The position numbers and the translations under genes were made by a program. Below the pieces are notes generated by a model. It ran no database searches. It was not told where the DNA came from and was given only the letters and a program-made list of their open reading frames with translations. From the NCBI RefSeq assembly GCF_001422245.1, contig NZ_LMMM01000020.1, positions 172,259 through 236,258 of the forward strand: a stretch of 64,000 nucleotides of DNA. Direction: 5' to 3'. This document shows, one piece after another, positions 35,607-44,535 of this stretch. The DNA comes from Rhizobium sp. Leaf262 (GTDB lineage: Bacteria; Pseudomonadota; Alphaproteobacteria; Rhizobiales; Rhizobiaceae). The first letter of the stretch is position 1; each line of letters begins with the position of its first letter.

Positions 35607-36737
35607 TCACGCGGCATGCTTTTGGGCGATTTCCATGAGGAACGGGCCTATATTGGTATTGGCAGGAGCGACCAGATTCTGGACACCTGTCATCTGTGTC
35701 TTGATAACGTTCGTATCCTGGAGAATTGTCTTCACGTCGCCCTGAGCCTGTGTCAGGAATATCTGTCGCAGAGTGCCCGTGTTGATGACACCCTTTTGCA
35801 GATCGTCAGCCAAATGGCCAAGGTCTGCTGCCAGGAAGCTCCAAGCATTCTCCATATCAGAAGCAGCCTGCACGGCACTGCCTGCCTTCGTCTCAAGGCT
35901 GCCAATTGCGGTGCTGATGCCGGACGTCAACTTGACCTCGTTTTCGAGGTTGGTTTTCGTGGTCAACAACTCACCTTTGCTGTCGTTGAGATTGGAAAGG
36001 ACGATAGCCGAAGCCACTTCGCCGCCGATGCCAGCAGCCATGATACCGACACCAGCCACCACCAGTGGCGTCGATGTCCCGGCGGTGACCAAGCCTGCCA
36101 CAGCACCGACCGCCGCAAGGAAAGCGCCGCCAACGATCGCGATACCACTGAGCACGATGCCTGCGATTGCCCCGTCAATCTTCGACTGGATACTATCCAA
36201 CTGACCGTTGAGGTCGGCAAGAACACCATTGTCACCCCCAACGATCGCGTTCAGGCTGGTGGTAGCAGCGGCGAAGTTCCCCGCATCGGTGCCAAGCAAA
36301 GTGTGGAAGTTGGTGAGCGCGGAGACGACCTGCTTTGCTTGGTTCTGATAGTCAGTCGTCTGCTCTTTCATTCCTATCAACGCATCCAGCCATTCCTTTT
36401 CCGTTGCTCCAGGTGGCATGACGGTCGCGACGGCCTGATAGAGATTATAGTAGCTTGAGATGTTGGTGATGTTTGTGATGATTTGCGGCTGTATGGTTTT
36501 TATGTAACCCGACGCATTGTCCCGCGCTGAGGCGAGGTAGCCGTTTATCTCAGTCTCGTTCGTCTTCAGTTTGCTGATGTTGCCGAAGTCCACATTCGGC
36601 TGCTGGAGTACGCTGTTGCAGTAATTCAGCAGCGTCAGCCCTTGCGACGACTGCTGCTGGTTGGCCTGATTGGCGCTTTCATTGTTCGCTTTCAAAGCGA
36701 CTAAAAGGGGGACGTTCTTGGGCGACGCATACAACAT
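35607..36737 (-). CDS. Haemolytic enterotoxin (Hbl/Nhe/AhlB)-like pore-forming component, B-type
   Basis: A 376-residue helical protein resembling the Bacillus haemolytic enterotoxin family. Long amphipathic helices (residues ~15-185) precede a ~65-residue hydrophobic hairpin (IAGIVLSGIAIVGGAFLAAV, later PLVVAGVGIMAAGIGG), then helices return (GELLTTKTNLENEVKLTSG; MENAWSFLAADLGHLADDLQ). A double-spanning head of this kind is the pore-lining feature of the B component in AhlABC-type toxins. No signal peptide. Its start lies 48 bases after the stop of the A-type gene, and translation is in the same direction. Confidence 0.7.
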   Translation of the reverse strand: MLYASPKNVPLLVALKANNESANQANQQQSSQGLTLLNYCNSVLQQPNVDFGNISKLKTNETEINGYLASARDNASGYIKTIQPQIITNITNISSYYNLYQAVATVMPPGATEKEWLDALIGMKEQTTDYQNQAKQVVSALTNFHTLLGTDAGNFAAATTSLNAIVGGDNGVLADLNGQLDSIQSKIDGAIAGIVLSGIAIVGGAFLAAVGAVAGLVTAGTSTPLVVAGVGIMAAGIGGEVASAIVLSNLNDSKGELLTTKTNLENEVKLTSGISTAIGSLETKAGSAVQAASDMENAWSFLAADLGHLADDLQKGVINTGTLRQIFLTQAQGDVKTILQDTNVIKTQMTGVQNLVAPANTNIGPFLMEIAQKHAA

Positions 36738-36785
36738 TGAATGATCTCCTATTGGTGAGGTTTGTTGCGGCAGAATGCGAATGGA

Positions 36786-37910
36786 TCATGCGATGATCAT
36801 TTTCTTCATCTCCTGAAGCTCGCTGTTGAGTGCCGCCCACTGCGGTTCCGCTCTGTGAGCTTGCTTGGCCAGTGAGGCAGCAGCGTTATCGTCGGTCACG
36901 CTGGTAATCGACGCCGAAAAACCGGTGAGGTTGGCTTCAACTGTCTGGAAGGCGACGTTTATGTCCTGGCTGGCACTGGCTGCGAGGGGCACCATGGTGG
37001 CAAACAGGTCGTTTTGGACTTCGATTGCCTTAGCGACTGCAACCATCGTTTGGTCCTGGGCCAGTCGCTGGTAAGCTGCGGCAAGCTTGTCGTTGTTGGC
37101 ATTGAGGTCCTTCTCCGCCTGTGAGAGCTTACTGGCACCGGTAGCCACCGCTTTGATCGCCAGCACGCCGAAGGAATCTCCCTCCGAAACTTTTGCAGCT
37201 TGCGAACCCTTCTCCGGTGCAGACGGCTTGTCCTTGGTAATCTCGGTCAGGACGCCAACAATGAGGTTGGTGACGGCCCCGCCGACCTCTTCTCCCCCAG
37301 CGACGATGTCGGAAAGATTCTGGTTGATCGCTTGTCGCAACGTCTCGATCTCTTCGAGCGTCGTCTTCGCCGCGGAGGACAAATCCGCTTCAACCACTTT
37401 CAATGCCTCGCGATAAGCCACGACATATTGCGCCAGAGAGCGATCGAGTGAGGTGACCTTGGTCGCCAACGTCGCCGTTACGACCGACTGATCATATGCC
37501 TGATCGGCCAGCATCGAATAGGAGGAGGCCGCAGACCGACGGGCTTTGTCATTCGACGCCGCTATCTCGATATCACCAGCGGTAACGTCGATGGTCACCG
37601 TAACAAGCGCACACATATGATAACCGCCAGCAACAGCGACGATGTAGCCGTAGTTACCGGTGATGATCTGATCATAGAAATACGTTGCCTGCCCCTTCAT
37701 CCGGTTCTGGAAATCGATGATCTGAGTTTCCAGAGCTTTGTCGATGCCGGTAAACTGCAAGGTTTCCTGCATCATGATAGTTTCGGCATACAGTTGCCCG
37801 CGAATGAACTGATCGGTCGCATTCGTAAACGCATCCAGCAAGCCACCCGGACCGACCGGATTAACATCCACCTGACGAACGGCACGAAAAAGTTGCGGTA
37901 ATCCCACCAT
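36786..37910 (-). CDS. Third pore-forming toxin component, A-type (hydrophilic)
   Basis: A 374-residue helical protein starting at ATG 37910 (MVGLPQLFRAV); the longer frame to 37982 has no support. It shares the layout of its two downstream neighbours: long helices (VVEADLSSAAKTTLEEIETL, LSQAEKDLNANNDKLAAAYQ), a C-terminal segment like theirs (ASASQDINVAFQTVEANLTG), and the repeated closing pattern of an N-effector protein, but only weakly hydrophobic stretches. In tripartite AhlABC/SmhABC toxins the A subunit is the hydrophilic partner needed for lysis, so this order and chemistry fit. First gene of the operon; its upstream region is very AT-rich. Confidence 0.6.
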   Translation of the reverse strand: MVGLPQLFRAVRQVDVNPVGPGGLLDAFTNATDQFIRGQLYAETIMMQETLQFTGIDKALETQIIDFQNRMKGQATYFYDQIITGNYGYIVAVAGGYHMCALVTVTIDVTAGDIEIAASNDKARRSAASSYSMLADQAYDQSVVTATLATKVTSLDRSLAQYVVAYREALKVVEADLSSAAKTTLEEIETLRQAINQNLSDIVAGGEEVGGAVTNLIVGVLTEITKDKPSAPEKGSQAAKVSEGDSFGVLAIKAVATGASKLSQAEKDLNANNDKLAAAYQRLAQDQTMVAVAKAIEVQNDLFATMVPLAASASQDINVAFQTVEANLTGFSASITSVTDDNAAASLAKQAHRAEPQWAALNSELQEMKKMIIA

Positions 37911-38495
37911 GACGAAGCACTCCTGAGGAACAGGTTGAGACCTTGAAGCGAGCAGCGCCATCGCATGTAAAAGATGCGCCACACCGTCTTAAGGTTGTTT
38001 AATTTATGAATTACTCTTTAAGAGAGCGCTTATTTGATTGCAAGCAATTTCTATTAATGGATGCATTATTTTATTTTTATTTCTTATGGTTGCAGACGCG
38101 AGCAACTCGTAGCACGTAGCAACGACCCTAGCCGCAAGCCTTGCGGGCTCTCTGCGTTTCTCTTCCTAGGGCTCTTCTCCCCTTCGTTTGAAGGGTCTGT
38201 GTGACGTTCTCAAAGAGCGATGGATGTCACGGCGCGGTACGAGGGCCGGTCCAGGTGTCCCGAACATACCCGAACTTTTTTCATCATAGAGTTCATCGCG
38301 CGGCAGAACGCCAAACCCATCGCTGGACCGGATGAGCGCGCCGGATCCACCCTATCCCGCTCGTGGCGTCATCAGCGATTTGCCCTCGGCCGAGCACTCG
38401 AACGTTGACACGTCGGGAAAACTGTGAATTTTTGATATTTGATCAAATAAGGGAACGGCAGCCAAAAACGGCGCCATAAAAAAACGGGAATTTCA
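37911..38495. other. Divergent intergenic region between toxin operon and second importer operon
   Basis: 585 bp with no supported gene. Bases ~37990-38090 are extremely AT-rich and probably hold the toxin promoter. CCGCAA/TTGCGG near 38132-38147 can form a small hairpin. TTGACA at 38405-38410 may be the -35 box of the importer operon. Confidence 0.5.
38436..38449. promoter_or_regulatory. Palindromic operator candidate upstream of the second importer operon
   Basis: TATTTGATCAAATA is a perfect 14-bp palindrome 46 bases before the binding-protein start. A related palindrome with the same TTGATCAA core lies upstream of the GntR gene at 45309-45324. Confidence 0.55.
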
Positions 38496-39998
38496 ATGAA
38501 GAGCGTGATGATTTCCACTCTCGTGCTGGCGGCTATTGCACCGGCCTTGGCCGGCAAGGCGGAGAACACGGTTACCTGGGGCTTCGACAGCCAGCTTGAA
38601 ACCATGAACCCTTATGCGACGAACAAGGGTTCGGCGCAGCTTGTGATGCGCAATGTGCTTGAGCATCTGCTGTATCGCAACAGCAAGGGCGAGGCGCGCC
38701 CTGCGCTGGCGACCTCGTGGACGTGGGTCGATGACAAGACCATCGATTTCGAACTGCGCAAGGGCGTCACCTTCAGCAATGGTGAAGCCTTCAACGCAGA
38801 CGATGTCGTCTACACGATGAATTTCATCAAGAATCCCGAGTCGAAAATCTCTGCTCAGGCGGATTACGGCTTCATCGACAAAATCGAAAAGACCGGCGAA
38901 TTTTCCCTGCGTATGCATTTGACGAAGCCGACCCCTTCGGCCATCGACCGCCTGTCACAGACGCTGTTCATCCTTCCCAACGAGACCCATGCCAAAATGG
39001 ATGCCGCCGAATTTGGCCGCGCACCCGTGGGTACGGGGCCCTACAAGGTTCAAAGTTTCGAGGCCGGACAGCAGGTGACCATGGTCCGCAACGAAACCTA
39101 TTACGATGCGGATTGGGGCAAACCGCGCTTTGACGGCATGACCGTGCTGAGCATCACTGACCCGCAAACCCGCATCGCGGAACTGACATCGGGCCGGGTC
39201 GACTTCCTTTGGAACGTCACGCCAGATCAGGTCCTCGAGCTTCAGCTGGCCGAGGGTATCAAAACCGTAACCGGCAGCTCGACGGTGGTAACGTTCCTGT
39301 CGCTCGATCCGACCGGTCGCGTCGGCCCAAATCCCGCTCAGGATATCAATGTCCGCAAGGCGATGATCCATGCGATCGACCGTGAAGGCATCGCTGCCGT
39401 TTTGCAGGGCGGTGATTCCGTGGCGCTGAATTCTCCGTGCCACCCGCGACAGTTCGGCTGCATTCAGGATGTGCAGAAATACGAATACAATGTCGACAAG
39501 GCCAAGGAATATCTGGCGAAATCCGGCTTTCCCAATGGCTTCGAAACCTCGATTGCTGCCTTCGTAGAAAACGCCAGAATTGCCGAGGCCGTCGTCGGTA
39601 ATCTGCACGATATCGGCATCCGCGCCACGGTCAACCAGCAGGAAACGACCGCCTGGGTGAAGGATTACTTCGCGGGCAAGATTTCCATGGGCGTGGTGCC
39701 ATGGCCTTCGAACGGCGTCTATGACGTATCGGCCATCACACCATTCTTCTTCCAGGAAGGAAAAGGCGACTATATCCGCGACAAGGAAATCAATGACTGG
39801 TTCGCCGAAGCCGCCAGTACCATCGACAAGCCCAAGCGCCTTGAGCTTTATACCAAGGGCTTCTCGAAAATGGCCGATCAGGTCCTGAACATTCCGCTGG
39901 TCACCCGCATCGTGAACTATGGCTATCGCGACGGTCTCGATTATACGCCGCCAGCCGATGGCTATCCGCTGTTGTATCTCATGGGCTGGGCGAAGTAG
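38496..39998 (+). CDS. Peptide-type ABC transporter periplasmic binding protein
   Basis: A 500-residue family 5 solute-binding protein with a signal peptide (MISTLVLAAIAPALAGKAE). Family motifs are LETMNPYATNKGSAQLVMRN, LATSWTWVDDKTIDFELRKG, GTGPYKVQSFE and VRKAMIHAIDREGIAAVLQGG, where the last is the conserved lobe-linking helix. First gene of a five-gene operon with two permeases, a double ATPase and an isochorismatase-like hydrolase. The ligand is likely a small peptide-, amide- or carbamoyl-type compound that the hydrolase can act on; this is inference. Confidence 0.92.
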   Translation: MKSVMISTLVLAAIAPALAGKAENTVTWGFDSQLETMNPYATNKGSAQLVMRNVLEHLLYRNSKGEARPALATSWTWVDDKTIDFELRKGVTFSNGEAFNADDVVYTMNFIKNPESKISAQADYGFIDKIEKTGEFSLRMHLTKPTPSAIDRLSQTLFILPNETHAKMDAAEFGRAPVGTGPYKVQSFEAGQQVTMVRNETYYDADWGKPRFDGMTVLSITDPQTRIAELTSGRVDFLWNVTPDQVLELQLAEGIKTVTGSSTVVTFLSLDPTGRVGPNPAQDINVRKAMIHAIDREGIAAVLQGGDSVALNSPCHPRQFGCIQDVQKYEYNVDKAKEYLAKSGFPNGFETSIAAFVENARIAEAVVGNLHDIGIRATVNQQETTAWVKDYFAGKISMGVVPWPSNGVYDVSAITPFFFQEGKGDYIRDKEINDWFAEAASTIDKPKRLELYTKGFSKMADQVLNIPLVTRIVNYGYRDGLDYTPPADGYPLLYLMGWAK

Positions 39999-40002
39999 TC
40001 GG

Positions 40003-40926
40003 ATGGGAGCTTACGTCCTTAAGAAGATTTTTGAGGCCGTGGCCGTATGCCTTGCGGTCTCGATCATCGCCTTCGTTCTCGTGCAGTCCACCGGCGATCT
40101 CGCCATAGCTATGGGCGGGCTGGATGCCAGTGCGGAAGAGCTGGAGCGACTGCGCCAGGTCTATGGTCTCGATCAGGGGCTGGTCGTGCAATACCTGTCC
40201 TGGGCGGGCCAGGCCCTGCGCGGCAATCTCGGCATGTCCTATTTCAGTCAGGAAGATGTCCTGACCCTGATCTTCGATCGCCTGCCAGTCACAGTCACGC
40301 TTGCCTGTTCCTCGCTATTGCTTGGTCTGGCGATCTCGGTGCCGCTCGGCGTGTTATGCGCCACGAAGCCCGGTTCGCTGCTGGATCGTATCTGTCTGTG
40401 GATGGCGGTTCTGGGCCAGGCGATGCCGCCTTACTGGGTGGGACTGCTGCTCATTGTGCTCTTCGGGGTCAATCTCAAGGTGCTGCCGATTTCAGGTAAT
40501 CAGAGCTGGGCCAGTTTCGTCATGCCCGCCATGACACTTGCTTGGTTTGTCATGCCGGTGCTGCTGCGCCTTGCACGGGCCGGAATGATCGACGTGCTGT
40601 CGTCGGATTATATCCGCACCGCACGCGCCAAGGGCCTGCCGCGCCGTACGGTGCTGTTCAAACATGCGCTGCGCAACGCCATTTTGCCCATCGTGTCGAT
40701 TGCGACGGTGCAATTCGGCTTCATGCTGGGAGGTTCCATCGTGGTGGAAAGCGTTTTTTCGCTGAACGGCATCGGCCTTCTGGCCTGGAACGGTATCCAG
40801 CGCTCTGATTACCCCGTCGTGCAGGCCGTCGTTCTGGTGGTCGCCATGATTTTCGTCATCCTCAACATGGTTTCGGATCTGCTGAATGCAGCGCTGGACC
40901 CTCGCCTGATGAGTGCAGACACATGA
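40003..40926 (+). CDS. Peptide-type ABC transporter permease (DppB-like)
   Basis: A 307-residue permease. The start ATG at 40003 lies four bases after the binding-protein stop; the frame is open earlier but only within the upstream gene. Helix 1 (VAVCLAVSIIAFVLVQSTGD) and the extracellular segment ending LRQVYGLDQGLVVQYLSW are DppB-like, although the usual IPGDPA is replaced by STGDLA. The coupling loop RTARAKGLPRRTVLFKHALRN and a final helix pair follow. It overlaps the next gene by four bases (ATGA). Confidence 0.93.
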   Translation: MGAYVLKKIFEAVAVCLAVSIIAFVLVQSTGDLAIAMGGLDASAEELERLRQVYGLDQGLVVQYLSWAGQALRGNLGMSYFSQEDVLTLIFDRLPVTVTLACSSLLLGLAISVPLGVLCATKPGSLLDRICLWMAVLGQAMPPYWVGLLLIVLFGVNLKVLPISGNQSWASFVMPAMTLAWFVMPVLLRLARAGMIDVLSSDYIRTARAKGLPRRTVLFKHALRNAILPIVSIATVQFGFMLGGSIVVESVFSLNGIGLLAWNGIQRSDYPVVQAVVLVVAMIFVILNMVSDLLNAALDPRLMSADT

Positions 40927-41810
40927 GCACGCCAGCAACAACACCCGCAGAGACCGCAGCCGTCACGCGCCGCGTTTTTCCGAAGATACCGGGCACCTCA
41001 GGCTTTCGCTTCGGTGTGGTGCTTCTGGTCGCTTTCGTCGTTCTGGCGATCTTTGCGCCGCAATTCGCGCCCTTCGACCCCTACAAGCAGAGCCTCCTCG
41101 CCCGGCTGAAGCCACCGGTCTGGGCGGGTGGCACATGGACCTATCCCTTCGGCACCGATGCCTATGGCCGCGACTACCTGTCCCGGCTTATCTACGGCAC
41201 CCGCATTTCGCTGATCGTCGGACTGGGTGCTGCGGCCATCGCCATGCTGATCGGCGTGACCATGGGCGTGATTGCCGGGGTTTTCGGTGGTGTCGCCAAC
41301 CGTGTCGTCAATTTCATCATCTCTGTGCGTCTTGCCTTGCCATCGCTTTTGCTGGCGCTGGCAATCCTCAATCTGGCCGGGTCCGGTGTCGTCATTGTCG
41401 TCGTGGTGCTGGCGCTGACGCATTGGGATCGCTTTGCGGTCGTCATGCGCACCACGGTGCGGCAGGTGGCCTCACAGGACTTCGTCACCCGCGCCCGTGC
41501 CATGGGCGCGTCGGAGGGACGTGTGATCCGCACGGAAATCCTGCCGAATGTATCGAGCCAGATCGTCATCATCTTCACCTTCGAGATGGCACAATGCATT
41601 CTTGCTGCGGCGGCGCTGAGCTTCCTCGGTCTTGGCATTCAGGCACCGGAACCCTCCTGGGGGCTGATGATGTCCGAGGGGCGTAGCTTTATCGCCGTCA
41701 ATCCGTGGCTGATCACCATTGCCGGTTTCACCCTGATGCTTCTCGTCCTGGCGATCAATCTCGTCGGTGACGGCCTTCGCAACCTGATCGCTCCCAAGGA
41801 ACGAACATGA
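40923..41810 (+). CDS. Peptide-type ABC transporter permease (DppC-like)
   Basis: A 295-residue permease with the OppC-type N-terminus: membrane helix FGVVLLVAFVVLAIFAPQFA, then YPFGTDAYGRDYLSRLIYGTR. The transport domain contains the coupling loop around RARAMGASEGRVIRTEILPN and FLGLGIQAPEPSWGLMMSEG, the usual DppC end block. ATGA overlaps on both sides show tight translational coupling with the DppB-like subunit and the ATPase. Confidence 0.93.
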   Translation: MSTPATTPAETAAVTRRVFPKIPGTSGFRFGVVLLVAFVVLAIFAPQFAPFDPYKQSLLARLKPPVWAGGTWTYPFGTDAYGRDYLSRLIYGTRISLIVGLGAAAIAMLIGVTMGVIAGVFGGVANRVVNFIISVRLALPSLLLALAILNLAGSGVVIVVVVLALTHWDRFAVVMRTTVRQVASQDFVTRARAMGASEGRVIRTEILPNVSSQIVIIFTFEMAQCILAAAALSFLGLGIQAPEPSWGLMMSEGRSFIAVNPWLITIAGFTLMLLVLAINLVGDGLRNLIAPKERT

Positions 41811-43798
41811 ACGTTGAAACGCCTGTCCTGCGCGTCCGCGACCTGTCCGTCACAATCAAGACTGCCAAAGGCCCGCTCCATGCGGTGCGCGGCATCGATT
41901 TCGACGTCATGCGCGGCGAAACTCTGTGCATCGTCGGAGAATCCGGCAGCGGCAAGTCGCTGACGTCGCTGTCCCTAATGAATCTCTTGCCGCCCAAAGC
42001 GCTGCGCAAGGCCAGCGTCATCGATTTCGGCGGCAAAAATCTCGAAAAGCTCAATGACCTCGAGATGGAGCCGCTGCGCGGCGACCGGATCGCCATGGTC
42101 TTCCAGGACCCGATGACGTCGCTCAACCCGTCCTGGACCATCGGTGAACAGCTCGTTGAGGGCACACTGCGTCATCGGCCCGAAACGACCCGCGCTCAGG
42201 CAAGGGCGCGGGCCGTGGAGCTGCTGGAGATATGCGGTGTTCCCGATCCCGAAGGGCGTCTCTCGCAATATCCGCACCAGCTTTCCGGTGGCCTGCGCCA
42301 GCGCGTTATGATCGCCATGGCGCTGATGACCTCGCCGGATCTGCTGATTGCAGACGAGCCGACGACCGCACTCGATGCGACGATTTCAGCGCAGATCATC
42401 GATCTGCTCAAGGACCTGCAAAAAAAGCTCGGTCTCGCCATCATTCTCGTCACCCATGATTTCAACGTCGTCAGCCGCATAGCCGATCGCATCGCGGTCA
42501 TGTATGCGGGTGAGTTCGTGGAGGTGGGAACGGCAGCCGAGGTGCTCGGCAACCCGTTGCACCCCTATACCTGCGCACTGCTGGCCTGCGTACCGAAAGA
42601 AGGTGCGACCGGCCCCGATGCTCGCCTCGGCTTTTTGCCCGGTGTCGTTCCCTCCCTGATTGGCGATGCCAGCGGTTGCCAGTTCCGGTCGCGCTGTCCG
42701 CTCGCGCATGAAGCCTGTGGTGATTCCATTCCCTGGCAGGGCGATGCCCACCGCATGTTCTGTGTCCTGACAGCAGCGCAGGTGACAGAACGCCACGTCG
42801 ACCCCGTTCCTCCGCCAGCGGTGATAGCGCCTGCGGGGCGCCAGGAAGCGCCGACCGCGCTGCTCGTTAGCGGCGTTGAGCAACGTTACAAAGTGCGCCG
42901 CAGCATGTTCGGTGCAAAAAAGACCGTGCAGGCGCTGCGTGGCATCGATCTGGAGGTCAAACAGGGTGAAATCCTTGGCCTCGTCGGCGAAAGTGGTTCG
43001 GGAAAATCAACCCTCGCTCGCGCCCTTCTGGGGCTGGAAGTTCCCGCCAGCGGCATGGTGCGGATCAAGGGCCAGCCGATTGCAGAACTGGGGCGTCGTG
43101 ACCGCGCACGTGCGGTGCAGCCTGTTTTTCAAGATCCCTATTCATCACTCAATCCGCGCCGCACCGTTGAGGAAACCATTCGACTGCCGCTGGATATCCA
43201 CCAGATCGGCACAGCCGCCGAGCGTGCACAGGAAGCCCGGCGGCTCATGGATTTGTGCGGTCTGCCAGCACGCGTTGCGGCCAGTCAGCCCTCTCAGCTT
43301 TCGGGCGGCCAGCGCCAGCGCGTCGCCATTGCATCCGCATTGATCCTCAAGCCGGAGATCGTCATTTGCGACGAGCCGACCTCGGCGCTCGATGTCTCGG
43401 TTCAGGCGCAGATCCTCAATCTGCTCAAGGATTTAAGGGCCGAGCTGAACCTGACCTATGTGCTGATCAGCCACGATCTCAATGTCATCCGCGCCATGTC
43501 GGATCGCGTGGCGGTGATGTATTTTGGGCGCATCATCGAAACCGGGTCGACCGAAGCCCTGTTCCGGCAGCCGTCTCATCCCTACACGAACCTGTTGCTG
43601 AGCACGACGCATTCAAAAAGCAAACCGGCCCTCGGCGGGCTTGCGCCTGAATATCCCGACCCGGCAAACCCGCCCGCGGGCTGCGCCTTCCGCCGTCGGT
43701 GCAACGTGGCCATGGATGCCTGTGCGGCGCAGGATCCGTTACTCGTGAACCTCGACAAGATCAGGGTCGCCTGTCTCAACCCGAGGGCTGCCGCATGA
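41807..43798 (+). CDS. Fused double ATPase of a peptide-type ABC importer (DppD-DppF)
   Basis: A 663-residue tandem ATPase. Cassette 1 has GESGSGKS, LSGGLRQR and LLIADEPTTALD; cassette 2 has GESGSGKS, LSGGQRQR and VICDEPTSALD. Each cassette is followed by the oligopeptide-type Cys-rich tail (CQFRSRCPLAHEAC, then GCAFRRRCNVAMDAC), which in related importers binds an iron-sulfur cluster. The start overlaps the DppC-like gene and the stop overlaps the hydrolase gene, so all five products are made together. Confidence 0.94.
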   Translation: MNVETPVLRVRDLSVTIKTAKGPLHAVRGIDFDVMRGETLCIVGESGSGKSLTSLSLMNLLPPKALRKASVIDFGGKNLEKLNDLEMEPLRGDRIAMVFQDPMTSLNPSWTIGEQLVEGTLRHRPETTRAQARARAVELLEICGVPDPEGRLSQYPHQLSGGLRQRVMIAMALMTSPDLLIADEPTTALDATISAQIIDLLKDLQKKLGLAIILVTHDFNVVSRIADRIAVMYAGEFVEVGTAAEVLGNPLHPYTCALLACVPKEGATGPDARLGFLPGVVPSLIGDASGCQFRSRCPLAHEACGDSIPWQGDAHRMFCVLTAAQVTERHVDPVPPPAVIAPAGRQEAPTALLVSGVEQRYKVRRSMFGAKKTVQALRGIDLEVKQGEILGLVGESGSGKSTLARALLGLEVPASGMVRIKGQPIAELGRRDRARAVQPVFQDPYSSLNPRRTVEETIRLPLDIHQIGTAAERAQEARRLMDLCGLPARVAASQPSQLSGGQRQRVAIASALILKPEIVICDEPTSALDVSVQAQILNLLKDLRAELNLTYVLISHDLNVIRAMSDRVAVMYFGRIIETGSTEALFRQPSHPYTNLLLSTTHSKSKPALGGLAPEYPDPANPPAGCAFRRRCNVAMDACAAQDPLLVNLDKIRVACLNPRAAA

Positions 43799-44457
43799 GC
43801 CTGATCGAATCCATCGTCGCTCAAGCGGGGTATCGTCGTGGCGGTGCGCCCGTCTATGGCAAGCCGGATATGGATAAGGCGGCCATTCTCATCATGAACC
43901 TGCAACTGGCCTGGACCGCGCCGGATGCGCCGTTTCGCGGGTTGCTGCCCGGACAGACGCGGGACTTTTTCACTGAAATCGGTGACTTCGCCACGAGCTG
44001 TCGTCAACGGGGTGCCCGGATCGTTTGGTTCAGAACCACGATGGGACCTTCTGGGTCGCAGCACTACTGGTCGACCTATCTCGACAATTTCGTCGGTCCC
44101 GACAAGCGCGGCGCAGCAGCAGACGCGCTGTCACCTGGAAATGCCATGCACGGTCTCGATCCCACCTTGCCGGTGCATGAGCAGGACTGGATCGTCGACA
44201 AGCCACGCTTCGATGCCTTTCTCATAACCGATATAGAGACGCGACTGCGCGCTGAGGGACGACGCGACCTCATCGTTGCGGGGACCGCGACGAATATCTG
44301 CTGCGAAAGTACCGTACGCAGCGCCATGCAGCGCGATTTCAGAACCTGGATGCCTTACGATCTTGTGTCCGCCCCCACGGAAGATGGCCATGTTGCCGGA
44401 TTGCGTTCGGTGACGCAAAGCTTTGCGGAAACGCGTGCTTCGCGAGAGATCTTGTAA
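43795..44457 (+). CDS. Isochorismatase-like cysteine hydrolase with altered catalytic Asp
   Basis: A 220-residue protein of the isochorismatase/nicotinamidase superfamily. The nucleophile Cys lies in VAGTATNICCESTVRSA, and the Lys of the triad in WIVDKPRFDAF. The first triad residue, normally Asp in the strand-turn (IDxQ), reads IMNLQLAWT, so Asn stands in its place. Relatives hydrolyse amides, carbamoyl groups or enol ethers (for example biuret or ureidoacrylate). The start is set by the ATGA overlap with the ATPase gene. As the only enzyme of this importer operon it is the likely first step on the imported compound. Confidence 0.85.
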   Translation: MSLIESIVAQAGYRRGGAPVYGKPDMDKAAILIMNLQLAWTAPDAPFRGLLPGQTRDFFTEIGDFATSCRQRGARIVWFRTTMGPSGSQHYWSTYLDNFVGPDKRGAAADALSPGNAMHGLDPTLPVHEQDWIVDKPRFDAFLITDIETRLRAEGRRDLIVAGTATNICCESTVRSAMQRDFRTWMPYDLVSAPTEDGHVAGLRSVTQSFAETRASREIL

Positions 44458-44511
44458 GTCTTCAATCGAGCGGTCGCGGCCATGATGGGCAACGTTCAGT
44501 CGTTTCGCAGA

Positions 44512-44535
44512 GCCGCGTAACCGTCGTTACGCGGC
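44512..44535. terminator. Bidirectional terminator hairpin
   Basis: GCCGCGTAAC (44512-44521) and GTTACGCGGC (44526-44535) form a perfect 10-bp stem with a CGTC loop between two convergent genes. It includes the stop codon of the GntR gene. T-tracts are lacking on either side, so efficiency is uncertain. Confidence 0.5.
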
